A DNA stretch of 16,039 nucleotides from the NCBI GenBank assembly GCA_004298625.1, contig SCSY01000146.1, forward strand, positions 1-16,039. The letters are read 5' to 3'. This document shows, one piece after another, positions 1-6,824 of the stretch. Source of the DNA: Nitrospirota bacterium (GTDB taxonomy: Bacteria; Nitrospirota; Thermodesulfovibrionia; Thermodesulfovibrionales; UBA1546). The notes beneath the pieces are model-generated. The model worked only from the letters and a program-made list of their open reading frames with translations, did not search any database and was not told the origin of the DNA. Both the position numbers and the translations under genes were made by a program. The first letter of the stretch is position 1; every line of letters starts with the position of its first letter.

Positions 1-20
1 GTCAGCAAAGAAAAAATTTT

Positions 21-56
21 ATGGCTGAATGCTGAAAGCTGGAGGCTGATAACTTA
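21..56. repeat. short GCTGAA/GGCTGA-type dispersed repeat
   Basis: The leftmost sequence before rph is made of imperfect reiterations of GCTGAA and GGCTGA units. One reading frame stays open from the window edge to a TAG at 55-57, so this could also be the tail of an upstream gene. The low-complexity pattern resembles the other dispersed repeats in this window. Nothing else is seen in bases 1-71 except the rph ribosome binding site at 63-67. Confidence 0.4.
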
Positions 57-71
57 GAAAATGGAGGATAG

Positions 72-809
72 ATGAGGCCTGACAAGAGGAAGAACACAGA
101 GATGAGAGAACTGAAGATAACCAGAAATTTTATAGGCACGGCAGACGGTTCAGTGCTTATTGAGCTGGGAGGCACACGGGTTATCTGCACGGCGTCAATG
201 GAAGATAAAGTCCCGCAGTTTCTGAAAGACCAGAAGAAGGGTTGGGTAACCGCAGAGTATTCAATGCTTCCGAAGTCATCGCAGAAAAGGATAGCGCGTG
301 AGTCGAGCGTGGGGCGAGTCGGCGGCAGGACCCATGAGATACAGAGGCTTATCGGAAGGGCTCTGAGATCCGTTGTGGACATGAATGTTATCGGTGAAAA
401 GACGATATGGATAGATTGCGATGTTATACAGGCAGACGGCAGCACCAGGACTGCCAGTATAACAGGCGCCTTTATCTGCCTGGCAGACGCCTTGAAAAAT
501 ATGTTGAGAAACGGCTTGATAGAGCGGATGCCCTTAAAAGATTATCTTGCAGCCGTAAGTGTCGGGGTTGTAAATGGCGAGCCGGTGCTTGACCTTACTT
601 ATGCCGAGGATTCTACGGCAGAGGTTGATATGAATGTGGTTATGACAGGCAGCGGAAACCTTGTCGAGGTGCAGGGCACTGCGGAGGGGGCGCCGTTTTC
701 AAAGGATACTCTGGACAGGCTTATAGGGCTTGCATCGGACGGGATCAAGAGACTGGTGGAGATTCAGAAAAAGACCATAAAGTTAGATGGTGATGTCCTG
801 AGCTTCTAA
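72..809 (+). CDS. rph: ribonuclease PH
   Basis: This is a phosphorolytic 3'-5' exoribonuclease that trims the 3' ends of tRNA precursors using phosphate and releases nucleoside diphosphates. The 245-residue product is full length (the family is about 240). It begins MRPD like other members and has the GSVLIELGGTRVICTAS strand near residues 26-42. A central RTHEIQRLIGRALRSVVD helix follows, then IDCDVIQADGSTRTAS, and an LDLTYAEDSTAEVD segment carries the catalytic-site aspartates. The ATG at 72 has GGAGG four bases upstream. ftsH follows 44 bases downstream on the same strand, so co-transcription is possible, although a candidate promoter lies in the gap. A DNA-level overlap with the usual neighbour rdgB is absent. 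The family assignment is secure. Confidence 0.96.
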   Translation: MRPDKRKNTEMRELKITRNFIGTADGSVLIELGGTRVICTASMEDKVPQFLKDQKKGWVTAEYSMLPKSSQKRIARESSVGRVGGRTHEIQRLIGRALRSVVDMNVIGEKTIWIDCDVIQADGSTRTASITGAFICLADALKNMLRNGLIERMPLKDYLAAVSVGVVNGEPVLDLTYAEDSTAEVDMNVVMTGSGNLVEVQGTAEGAPFSKDTLDRLIGLASDGIKRLVEIQKKTIKLDGDVLSF

Positions 810-810
810 A

Positions 811-832
811 TATGGTAAAATAAAAGACCATA
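811..832 (+). promoter_or_regulatory. possible extended -10 promoter / small inverted repeat before ftsH
   Basis: TG-G-TAAAAT at 813-821 fits an extended -10 element. The same stretch holds an inverted repeat, TATGGT (811-816) and ACCATA (827-832), separated by 10 bases. No convincing -35 hexamer is visible. It could be an ftsH promoter with a small operator, or chance in an AT-rich spacer. Confidence 0.27.
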
Positions 833-853
833 ATATATCCTTAGGAGGCACGT

Positions 854-2659
854 TTGAACAAATACAGGAATCTGTTTATCTGGCTGTTGATGGCAGTAAT
901 GACAATACTCCTGATCAATCTATTGAACACGCCGAAGAAGGTTGAGGAGGAGATGATATTCTCCGAATTAATGTCAAAGCTTAATGCGGGAGAGATTGAA
1001 GAGGTTGTCATAAAAGAAAACAATGTGACAGGCCGTCTAAAAGATGGGAAGAAATTCAAAACCTATGCAGGGAAGTATCCGGACCTTGTGAAGGATTTAA
1101 TGGCAAAGGGAGTGAAGATTACAGAAAAGCCGGTTGAACAGAACATGTGGTATACTTTCTTTTTATCCTGGGGGCCTATAATATTTCTCGTGCTTGTCTG
1201 GATATTCTTTATGCGCCAGATGCAGACAGGCGGCAACAAGGCTTTATCATTTGGAAAAAGCAAGGCGCGGCTTGTTTCCGATAAGGCCGTAAAGATAACC
1301 TTTGCCGATGTGGCGGGAATAGAAGAGGCAAAGTATGAGGTTCAGGAGATAATTGATTTTCTTAAGTCCCCTCAGAAATTTTCAAAACTCGGAGGCAAGA
1401 TACCAAAGGGCGTGCTCCTTGTCGGCGCTCCGGGCACGGGCAAGACCCTGCTGGCAAAGGCAATAGCCGGAGAAGCCGGCGTCCCGTTTTTTTCGATATC
1501 GGGCTCTGATTTCGTTGAGATGTTTGTCGGGGTCGGGGCGTCGCGGGTAAGAGATTTATTCGAACAGTCAAAGAAAAACGCACCGTGCATAATTTTTATT
1601 GATGAGATAGACGCTGTGGGCCGCCACAGGGGCGCAGGACTCGGAGGCGGTCATGACGAGAGGGAACAGACTTTAAATCAGCTTTTAGTGGAGATGGACG
1701 GGTTCGAGGGAAACGAAGGTGTGATAATCCTTGCTGCCACTAACAGGCCTGACGTGCTGGACCCGGCGCTCCTGAGGCCGGGAAGGTTTGACAGGCAGGT
1801 TGTAGTGCCGGTGCCTGATGTAAACGGCAGGCACGAGATATTAAAGGTGCATACGAAAAACATTCCACTTGATGAGAATGTAAATCTTGATCTTATCGCG
1901 CGGGGAGTGCCTGGCTTTTCAGGGGCTGATCTTGCCAACCTTGTAAATGAGGCAGCGCTCCTTGCTGCAAGAAAATCAAAGAGCAAGGTTGACATGTCTG
2001 ACTTTGAGTTTGCCAAGGACAAGGTACTGATGGGCGTTGAGCGCAAGAGCATGATAATAAGCGAGTCGGAAAAGAAAAACACAGCCTATCATGAGGCAGG
2101 GCATGCCCTTGTGGCAAAATTGACGCCGGGGACGGATCCAATTCATAAAGTGAGCATAATCCCGAGGGGCAGGGCGCTCGGCGTGACGCAGCAGCTTCCC
2201 ATAGATGATAAATATACTTACTCAAAGGATTATTTAGTGCAGACGCTGACAGTTTTCCTAGGCGGTCGGGCTGCAGAAGAACTTGCATTAAAGCACATGA
2301 CAACAGGCGCCGGCAACGACCTCGAGCGCGCAACAGACCTTGCAAGAAGAATGGTTACGGAATGGGGGATGAGCGAAAAGCTCGGGCCGTTGACCTTCGG
2401 TAAAAAGGATGAACAGATATTCCTCGGCAGAGAGATAGCCAAGCATAAAGACTACAGCGAAAAAACAGCAGAGGACATAGATGAAGAGGTTAAACGCCTT
2501 GTCATCGAGGCTTATGAAAGGGCGAAGGCGCTTCTTTCAGTCAACTTTGATACTCTGGATGTCTTTGCAAAGATGTTGCTTGAGAAAGAGACAATGGATG
2601 CATCTGAGATAGACGCGATGATAAAGGATATTGATTCAAAGAAGGCTTTGCAGGTTTGA
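854..2659 (+). CDS. ftsH: ATP-dependent zinc metalloprotease FtsH
   Basis: FtsH is a membrane-anchored AAA+ protease that extracts and degrades misfolded membrane proteins and selected soluble regulators. The 601-residue protein shows the full family order. Transmembrane helix 1 is at about residues 6-25, a periplasmic loop follows, and transmembrane helix 2 is at about 98-120. The AAA domain has Walker A GAPGTGKT (191-198), Walker B IIFIDEID (246-253) and the second region of homology with the arginine finger RPGRFDR (308-314). The zinc site is HEAGH (413-417), with a likely third ligand, Asp, in GAGNDLERATD (about 489). The TTG start is supported by AGGAGG five bases upstream, and no ATG nearby preserves the first helix. 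The C-terminus ends naturally. A HicA-like fragment lies in frame just after the stop. Confidence 0.98.
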   Translation: MNKYRNLFIWLLMAVMTILLINLLNTPKKVEEEMIFSELMSKLNAGEIEEVVIKENNVTGRLKDGKKFKTYAGKYPDLVKDLMAKGVKITEKPVEQNMWYTFFLSWGPIIFLVLVWIFFMRQMQTGGNKALSFGKSKARLVSDKAVKITFADVAGIEEAKYEVQEIIDFLKSPQKFSKLGGKIPKGVLLVGAPGTGKTLLAKAIAGEAGVPFFSISGSDFVEMFVGVGASRVRDLFEQSKKNAPCIIFIDEIDAVGRHRGAGLGGGHDEREQTLNQLLVEMDGFEGNEGVIILAATNRPDVLDPALLRPGRFDRQVVVPVPDVNGRHEILKVHTKNIPLDENVNLDLIARGVPGFSGADLANLVNEAALLAARKSKSKVDMSDFEFAKDKVLMGVERKSMIISESEKKNTAYHEAGHALVAKLTPGTDPIHKVSIIPRGRALGVTQQLPIDDKYTYSKDYLVQTLTVFLGGRAAEELALKHMTTGAGNDLERATDLARRMVTEWGMSEKLGPLTFGKKDEQIFLGREIAKHKDYSEKTAEDIDEEVKRLVIEAYERAKALLSVNFDTLDVFAKMLLEKETMDASEIDAMIKDIDSKKALQV

Positions 2660-2761
2660 AAAAGCCATAAGCACGGGAAAGATATTCCAAAGTGGTTGTT
2701 TTACGAGATGCTAAGACAGACGGGGATAGACGAGACATAATTTAGAAAGATTCTCGATTAG
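2660..2761 (+). pseudogene. HicA-like mRNA interferase toxin remnant (C-terminal part)
   Basis: Directly after the ftsH TGA, and in the same frame, the DNA reads HKHGKDIPK, then EMLRQTGIDET, a TAA (2738-2740), FRKILD and a TAG (2759-2761). The pattern H-G-K-D-I-P-K, about eight residues, then L-R-Q-x-G-I-x-x-x-x-F-R matches the C-terminal half of HicA toxins. HicA is a double-stranded-RNA-binding-fold mRNA interferase paired with HicB. The internal TAA could come from GAA by one substitution, since families of this type often have an acidic residue before the Phe. There is no start codon, ribosome site or N-terminal half with the catalytic His region, and no hicB. The call is inference from motif memory; a short coincidental match is possible. 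Confidence 0.42.
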
Positions 2762-2860
2762 AAGAAATAATCCTTCTTTTTGCCTTCACTGCGGGCAGAA
2801 GATGAAAAGATAAGAGCTTGTTTTTAATCATCACGGATTAATAGGAATAAGAAGGGCCAA

Positions 2861-3466
2861 TTAAATTAGTTCCTCAGGCGTTTCCTGAGCCTCTTTTTCC
2901 TCAGGTGCAAGAAGGCGGTCAAGTTTTTTATCTCTGCCTACTCGTTTTGCAAGGTCAAAGGTCTTTGTTTTTTCTCTGGCTGTCATAATGCCCAACAGGT
3001 TGACTACATCACTTGCATCTTTAAGCCCTGTTGACCTCAATTTCATTGCGACAAGATAAGGCTTGGTAAGCACAGGGACAGTTATGCCTTTAATAGTTAC
3101 AGCCTGTTTTATGGCCTCTAACTCCCATTTATAGCGCGCAATCAGTAAGTCAATCCGTAAGAACTTTCTCTCTTTGTCTTCAATAAAAATGACATCGTGT
3201 TTGAATGGGTCATCATGGATTTTACTCCCCTCTATCAGCTTTGCCTTAAACCTCTCAGGAAGATATTTTTTCAACATACGATAAAAACTGTCAGTATCAG
3301 TGGATTTAATGAAGTCGGAATAAAGACAAAAGTCAATATCAATAGTTGTTCGTTCCACTCCATGCAGGATTGCTGCATATCCTCCTGCAAGTGCGATGTC
3401 GGCTTCAACGGGAAGTGCGTTGATAATGTCTCGGATTATTTTTAAGGTATCTTTTATAGATTTCAT
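2861..3466 (-). CDS. AbiEii/AbiGii-like nucleotidyltransferase (putative toxin)
   Basis: This is a predicted nucleotidyltransferase of the Pol-beta superfamily, near the AbiEii/AbiGii and MNT-type toxins. Known toxins of this group add nucleotides to tRNA or protein targets. Numbered from the chosen ATG, it is 201 residues with ALAGGYAAILHGVERTTIDIDF at about 25-46. This supplies the glycine pair and the D-x-D metal-binding acids (43, 45). A later FLRIDLLIA offers a third acid, and the C-terminus has the KLRSTGLKDASDVVNLL helix typical of the family. The start is uncertain: an in-frame TTG at 3535 would add 23 residues, but the ATG at 3466 places the fold at the usual distance. The start lies inside the upstream small gene, which suggests translational coupling. 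The substrate cannot be told from sequence. Confidence 0.75.
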   Translation of the reverse strand: MKSIKDTLKIIRDIINALPVEADIALAGGYAAILHGVERTTIDIDFCLYSDFIKSTDTDSFYRMLKKYLPERFKAKLIEGSKIHDDPFKHDVIFIEDKERKFLRIDLLIARYKWELEAIKQAVTIKGITVPVLTKPYLVAMKLRSTGLKDASDVVNLLGIMTAREKTKTFDLAKRVGRDKKLDRLLAPEEKEAQETPEELI

Positions 3467-3608
3467 ATTCTGATACACTTTCAGCTCTTGCTCTGAGAGA
3501 AATAATTTCAGATATAATGGTGTGCATGGTCTCAATTCTCTCCAGAGGTGAAAGCTTGAGGAATTGCTTCTTTTCTTCTGCTTTTCTTATGTCCATTACT
3601 GATTTCAT
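3405..3608 (-). CDS. small helical protein paired with the nucleotidyltransferase (putative antitoxin)
   Basis: The product is a 67-residue, charged, mostly helical protein containing KLSPLERIETMHTIISEIISLRARAES and then EYEIYKRYL. I do not recognise a named family. Small proteins with an S-P-x-E-R helix, L-R-A-R and a Y-E-I-Y-x-R-Y-L tail are often encoded directly before nucleotidyltransferases, which is the arrangement here. Its 3' end overlaps the nucleotidyltransferase start by about 60 bases in another frame. There is no Shine-Dalgarno sequence before the ATG, and an extended -10 element ends seven bases upstream, so the message may be leaderless. An internal ATG (residue 5) is an alternative start. 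An antitoxin or accessory role is inferred from position only. Confidence 0.6.
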   Translation of the reverse strand: MKSVMDIRKAEEKKQFLKLSPLERIETMHTIISEIISLRARAESVSEYEIYKRYLKNNPRHYQRTSR

Positions 3609-3615
3609 TTAACGT

Positions 3616-3624
3616 AGTATATCA
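3616..3624 (-). promoter_or_regulatory. extended -10 promoter for the nucleotidyltransferase module
   Basis: On the minus strand TG-A-TATACT (5 of 6 to TATAAT) ends at 3616, seven bases before the ATG of the small gene (3608). The predicted transcription start therefore falls on or next to the start codon. No clear -35 hexamer is seen. Confidence 0.4.
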
Positions 3625-3650
3625 CAAGGTTTTATATTTAGTTTCTGCTT

Positions 3651-3690
3651 TTGAAAAAAAATTGAGATTGCGGGTTAATCGCAATTTTTG
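3651..3690 (+). promoter_or_regulatory. possible livH promoter and leader hairpin
   Basis: TTGAAA (3651-3656), 17 bases, then GTTAAT (3674-3679) is a weak sigma-70-like promoter. It overlaps a hairpin, ATTGCG (3667-3672) with CGCAAT (3680-3685), followed by four more T (3686-3689). The hairpin could instead be a small terminator. Evidence is weak for either reading. Confidence 0.25.
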
Positions 3691-3722
3691 TCTTGCTTGC
3701 ACCGGCAAGAGTATTATGACAA

Positions 3723-4694
3723 ATGTTGCCTATTTACACTTATCTTATATTCTCTGTTTTAAAACCCCTTCTTTTTCTGCTAAAATCTTCTGTGTTCGTC
3801 CAACAGGTAATCAACGGTCTTACGGTCGGAGGCGTTTATGCGCTCATAGCCCTCGGCTATACAATGGTCTATGGAATACTTGAGCTTATCAATTTTGCGC
3901 ACGGCGAGATTTACATGCTCGGCGCGTATCTCGGAATTATTTTTCTCGGTTTTTTTACGGCAATAGGGCTCACTTCATTCAGTCTTCCCTTGTCTCTCTT
4001 CCTCGCATTTATACTCTCGATAATCTTCTGTTCTTCCTATGGCTATACTATGGAGAAGATCGCATATAAGCCCCTCAGGAACGCGCCGCGCCTCAGCCCC
4101 CTCATAAGCGCCATAGGCGTCTCTATCTTTCTTCAGAACTATGTAATGCTCACTCAGGGCGCAACGGACAAGGTCTTCCCGCATATTGTCGAAAATGCGG
4201 GGCTTGAGATAGGCGGGGTAAGCGTGACGTATATTCAGTTATTCATAATAACGGTCTCGGTATTGATGATGCTGTCGCTGCATATTTTCATAACCAGGAC
4301 AAGGATGGGTAAGGCCATGAGGGCAGTGGCGCAGGACAAGACAATGGCGTCTCTGGTCGGCATCAACATTGACACTGTTATATCCGTTACGTTTGTCATA
4401 GGCTCCGGACTTGCTGCTGTTGCCGGCCTGATGGTTGCCTCATACTACGGGCTTGTGAACTATTCGATAGGATACATCGCCGGCATAAAGGCGTTCACGG
4501 CCGCTGTTCTCGGAGGCATAGGAAGCATTCCCGGCGCGATGTTCGGAGGGATTTTCCTGGGGCTTATCGAGAGCCTGAGCGCAGCCTACATATCTCCGGA
4601 ATATAAGGATGCTTATGCATTTATTATCCTGATTATAATCCTTCTCATAAAACCGTCCGGCCTGTTCGGAAAATCACAGGAAGAGAAAGTATAA
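3723..4694 (+). CDS. livH: branched-chain amino-acid ABC transporter permease LivH
   Basis: LivH is one of the two inner-membrane permeases of the HAAT-type importer for Leu/Ile/Val or related amides and amino acids. The 323-residue protein is strongly hydrophobic with about eight membrane spans. It carries the family hallmark QQVINGLTVGGVYALIALGY, then MVYGILELINFAHGEIYMLGAY. Near the C-terminus GIKAFTAAVLGGIGSIPGAMFGG is the cytoplasmic EAA-like coupling loop that contacts the ATPase, and LLIKPSGLFG ends the protein. The first 23 residues are longer than usual and the ATG at 3723 has no good ribosome site, so an in-frame GTG at 3792, just before QQVINGL, is an alternative. livM begins one base after the stop, showing an operon. 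Confidence 0.94.
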   Translation: MLPIYTYLIFSVLKPLLFLLKSSVFVQQVINGLTVGGVYALIALGYTMVYGILELINFAHGEIYMLGAYLGIIFLGFFTAIGLTSFSLPLSLFLAFILSIIFCSSYGYTMEKIAYKPLRNAPRLSPLISAIGVSIFLQNYVMLTQGATDKVFPHIVENAGLEIGGVSVTYIQLFIITVSVLMMLSLHIFITRTRMGKAMRAVAQDKTMASLVGINIDTVISVTFVIGSGLAAVAGLMVASYYGLVNYSIGYIAGIKAFTAAVLGGIGSIPGAMFGGIFLGLIESLSAAYISPEYKDAYAFIILIIILLIKPSGLFGKSQEEKV

Positions 4695-4695
4695 A

Positions 4696-5889
4696 ATGGC
4701 GGAATCCGGAATACAGAATTCAAAATTCAAAATTCAAGATTCAAAACCTGGAAAAATCCATTCACCTTTTTTTATTGCGCTATGGCTTTCTTTGCTATTT
4801 CTACCCTTCAAAGGAATTAAGGCTGCATCAATCCTTTTTGTTTCGCTTTTGCTTCTGCTCTTTATTTTCAGGGCGTTTTCCGGCTATGCAAAAATATTAA
4901 TGGACAAATTAAATGCCATGAGGGAATCCATAATCGAGAGATTTAAGGCGGTATACGCAGGGTCTGAAGCTTCGGGTATGATCGCGTATTCTCTTTTGTT
5001 TGTTTTTCTTTTTGCTATCCCTTTTTTTGCCAAAGATTATTTTATTGACGTATTGATACTTGCCGGCATATACATAATACTTGCGCAGGGGCTCAACATT
5101 GTCGTCGGTTTTGCCGGGCTGCTCAACCTCGGGTTCGTGGCATTCTACGCGATAGGCGCTTATTCGTATGCGCTTCTCAATACGAAACTCGGGATCGGTT
5201 TCTGGCCAGCATTGCCTCTGTCACTGGCGCTGGTGACCCTTTCGGGATTCGTTCTTGCGGTGCCGGCACTCAGGTTAAAGGGGGATTATCTTGCTATAGT
5301 CACACTTGGGTTTGGAGAGATCGTCCGCCTTGTTTTCAATAACTGGGATTCTCTCACGAAAGGGCCGAATGGGATAGGAGGGATAGAGCCTCCGCATCTC
5401 TTTGAAATGCATGTCAGCAGGCTGAGCCATTACTATTATTTCATCCTCTTTTTTGTTGTCCTGACGGTTTTCATTATAAGAAGGGTGAAGGCGTCCAGGA
5501 TCGGGAGGGCATGGCTTGCGATAAGAGAGGATGAGATAGCGGCGGCGTCTATCGGCATAAATACAATATCTTACAAACTGTATGCGTTTGCCTTTGGCGC
5601 ATTCTGGGCCGGACTTGCAGGGGTCCTGTTTGCCGCCAAGATGCAGTTTGTCTCACCGGAGAGTTTTACGTTCATGGAATCCGTATTAATACTCTGCATG
5701 GTTATATTGGGCGGGCTTGGAAGCATTCCAGGCATTATCCTGGGTTCTGTCATACTTGTGATGCTGCCGGAGATGCTCAGGGAAGTGCAGTTATACAGGA
5801 TGATTGCTCTCGGCAGCGGACTGGTTCTTCTCATGATATTCAGGCCGCAGGGAATATTTGGAGGTAAGAGTGTATCTTCTGGAGGTTAG
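4696..5889 (+). CDS. livM: branched-chain amino-acid ABC transporter permease LivM
   Basis: LivM is the second permease, partner of LivH in the membrane. The 397-residue protein has two extra N-terminal hydrophobic segments (about 24-60) before the conserved core. The core starts near residue 115 with IYIILAQGLNIVVGFAGLLNLGFVAFYAIGAY. It continues with LRLKGDYLAIVTLGFGEIVRLV, the AAASIGINTISYKLYAFAFGAFWAGLAGVLFA coupling region and a C-terminal MIFRPQGIFGG. This domain order matches long LivM proteins such as that of E. coli. Residues 7-17 are encoded by an AATTCAAA-type repeat and are probably not functional. The gene starts one base after livH and its 3' end overlaps livG by 20 bases. Confidence 0.94.
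   Translation: MAESGIQNSKFKIQDSKPGKIHSPFFIALWLSLLFLPFKGIKAASILFVSLLLLLFIFRAFSGYAKILMDKLNAMRESIIERFKAVYAGSEASGMIAYSLLFVFLFAIPFFAKDYFIDVLILAGIYIILAQGLNIVVGFAGLLNLGFVAFYAIGAYSYALLNTKLGIGFWPALPLSLALVTLSGFVLAVPALRLKGDYLAIVTLGFGEIVRLVFNNWDSLTKGPNGIGGIEPPHLFEMHVSRLSHYYYFILFFVVLTVFIIRRVKASRIGRAWLAIREDEIAAASIGINTISYKLYAFAFGAFWAGLAGVLFAAKMQFVSPESFTFMESVLILCMVILGGLGSIPGIILGSVILVMLPEMLREVQLYRMIALGSGLVLLMIFRPQGIFGGKSVSSGG
4715..4748. repeat. AATTCAAA tandem-like repeat inside livM
   Basis: About four imperfect copies of an AATTCAAA unit lie in frame in the livM 5' end. They encode a polar Q/N/S/K/F peptide (residues 7-17) unlike the hydrophobic protein around it. A related repeat lies in livF at 7132-7176. 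Confidence 0.7.
5860..5864 (+). promoter_or_regulatory. Shine-Dalgarno site that sets the livG start
   Basis: GGAGG lies five bases before GTG at 5870. It favours that start over the TTG at 5858, which overlaps the site itself. Confidence 0.7.
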
Positions 5890-6631
5890 GGACCTCACAA
5901 AACATTTCGGCGGCATAAGGGCTATCGAAGAGGTGAGGTTCAGGGCGAGGGAGGGATCGATCACCAGTGTCATCGGCCCTAACGGGGCGGGAAAGACCAC
6001 GCTTTTTAACTGCCTTACGGGTATAACCAGGCCGACCAAAGGGGTTGTGAGTTTTCTGAATAATGAGATTACCGGTATTAAGCCCGATAAAGCCGTAAAA
6101 TTGGGGATCTCCCGCACATTCCAGAATATAAGGCTTTTCAGGGAGATGAGTGTTCTGGAAAATGTCATGGTATCGCAGCACTGCAGGACGCGCTCGGGAT
6201 TGCTCTCCGCAATAATAAAAAATAAGGCATTTAAGAATGAGGAACAGGCTATCAGGGAAAAGGCGTTGGAGTATCTTGAACTCGTCGGCCTTGAAAATTA
6301 TTCGGATACGGTTTCCGGCAATCTCCCTTACGGAAGCCAGAAGAGGCTCGAGATCGCGAGAGCGGTTGCTACAGAGCCCAGGCTTATCCTCCTCGATGAG
6401 CCTACGGCCGGGATGAACCCGCAGGAGACGGCAGAGATGATGGGGCTTATCAGGAAGCTCAGGGAGCTTGGAAAGACCGTTATCCTTATCGAGCATGATA
6501 TGAAGGTTGTGATGGGAATATCCGAAAACATCGTTGTCCTTGATCATGGAGTGAAGATCGCCGAGGGTACGCCTGAGGAGATAAAAAGGAATCCACTGGT
6601 GATAGAGGCGTATCTTGGGAAGGAACATTGA
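5870..6631 (+). CDS. livG: branched-chain amino-acid ABC transporter ATPase LivG
   Basis: LivG is one of two cytoplasmic ATPases that drive the LivHM permease. From the GTG start it is 253 residues, opening with LLEVRDLTKHFGG as in LivG proteins. Motifs appear in order: Walker A GPNGAGKTT, the Q-loop in SRTFQNIRLF, and the LivG-type signature NLPYGSQKRLEIARAVA, which has PYG instead of SGG as is normal for this subfamily. Walker B LILLDEPTAGMNP and the H-loop LIEHDMKVVM follow. It ends with EEIKRNPLVIEAYLG, also typical. A longer form from TTG 5858 is open, but GGAGG spacing supports 5870. The gene overlaps the end of livM, implying coupled translation. A 193-base repeat-bearing gap separates it from livF, which is unusual for this operon. 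Confidence 0.94.
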   Translation: MYLLEVRDLTKHFGGIRAIEEVRFRAREGSITSVIGPNGAGKTTLFNCLTGITRPTKGVVSFLNNEITGIKPDKAVKLGISRTFQNIRLFREMSVLENVMVSQHCRTRSGLLSAIIKNKAFKNEEQAIREKALEYLELVGLENYSDTVSGNLPYGSQKRLEIARAVATEPRLILLDEPTAGMNPQETAEMMGLIRKLRELGKTVILIEHDMKVVMGISENIVVLDHGVKIAEGTPEEIKRNPLVIEAYLGKEH

Positions 6632-6711
6632 AGCAATGATTAACCGGCAGGATGAAACAGTATTCTCCCTCATTCTCGACCGTATAACGGGTCTCCGAGG
6701 TATTTTGCCTC

Positions 6712-6758
6712 ACAACCCCCTCAGTCCCCCTTTGTTAAGGGGGATTAAAGGGGGTTGT
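6712..6758. repeat. C-rich/G-rich palindromic dispersed repeat between livG and livF
   Basis: ACAACCCCC (6712-6720) pairs with GGGGGTTGT (6750-6758), enclosing an inner CCCCCTT/AAGGGGG hairpin. A closely related palindrome lies inside hemH at 11434-11477. The rest of the livG-livF gap (6632-6711 and 6759-6824) shows no gene or clear signal. The hairpin may reduce livF expression relative to livG or protect mRNA ends; that is inference. Confidence 0.8.
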
Positions 6759-6824
6759 TTGACTATCGGCAAAATAAATCCACTCAAAGACAATCCCCTC
6801 CCTGCGTATAGTTTGCGGTTATAA

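Noticed and set aside
2741..2860. Possible ftsH terminator (AGAAG/CTTCT then T run, about 2760-2780)
   Set aside because: The stem is only about five pairs with a large loop, too weak to call. Nothing else is seen in 2762-2860.
3662..3883. Open frame overlapping the livH start in another frame
   Set aside because: Its translation diverges from any transporter pattern, while the livH frame gives the conserved permease N-terminus.
5840..6673. Long minus-strand open frame across livG (277 codons)
   Set aside because: It is antisense to a fully conserved ABC ATPase and its translation shows no family motif; it is a shadow of the livG codon pattern.
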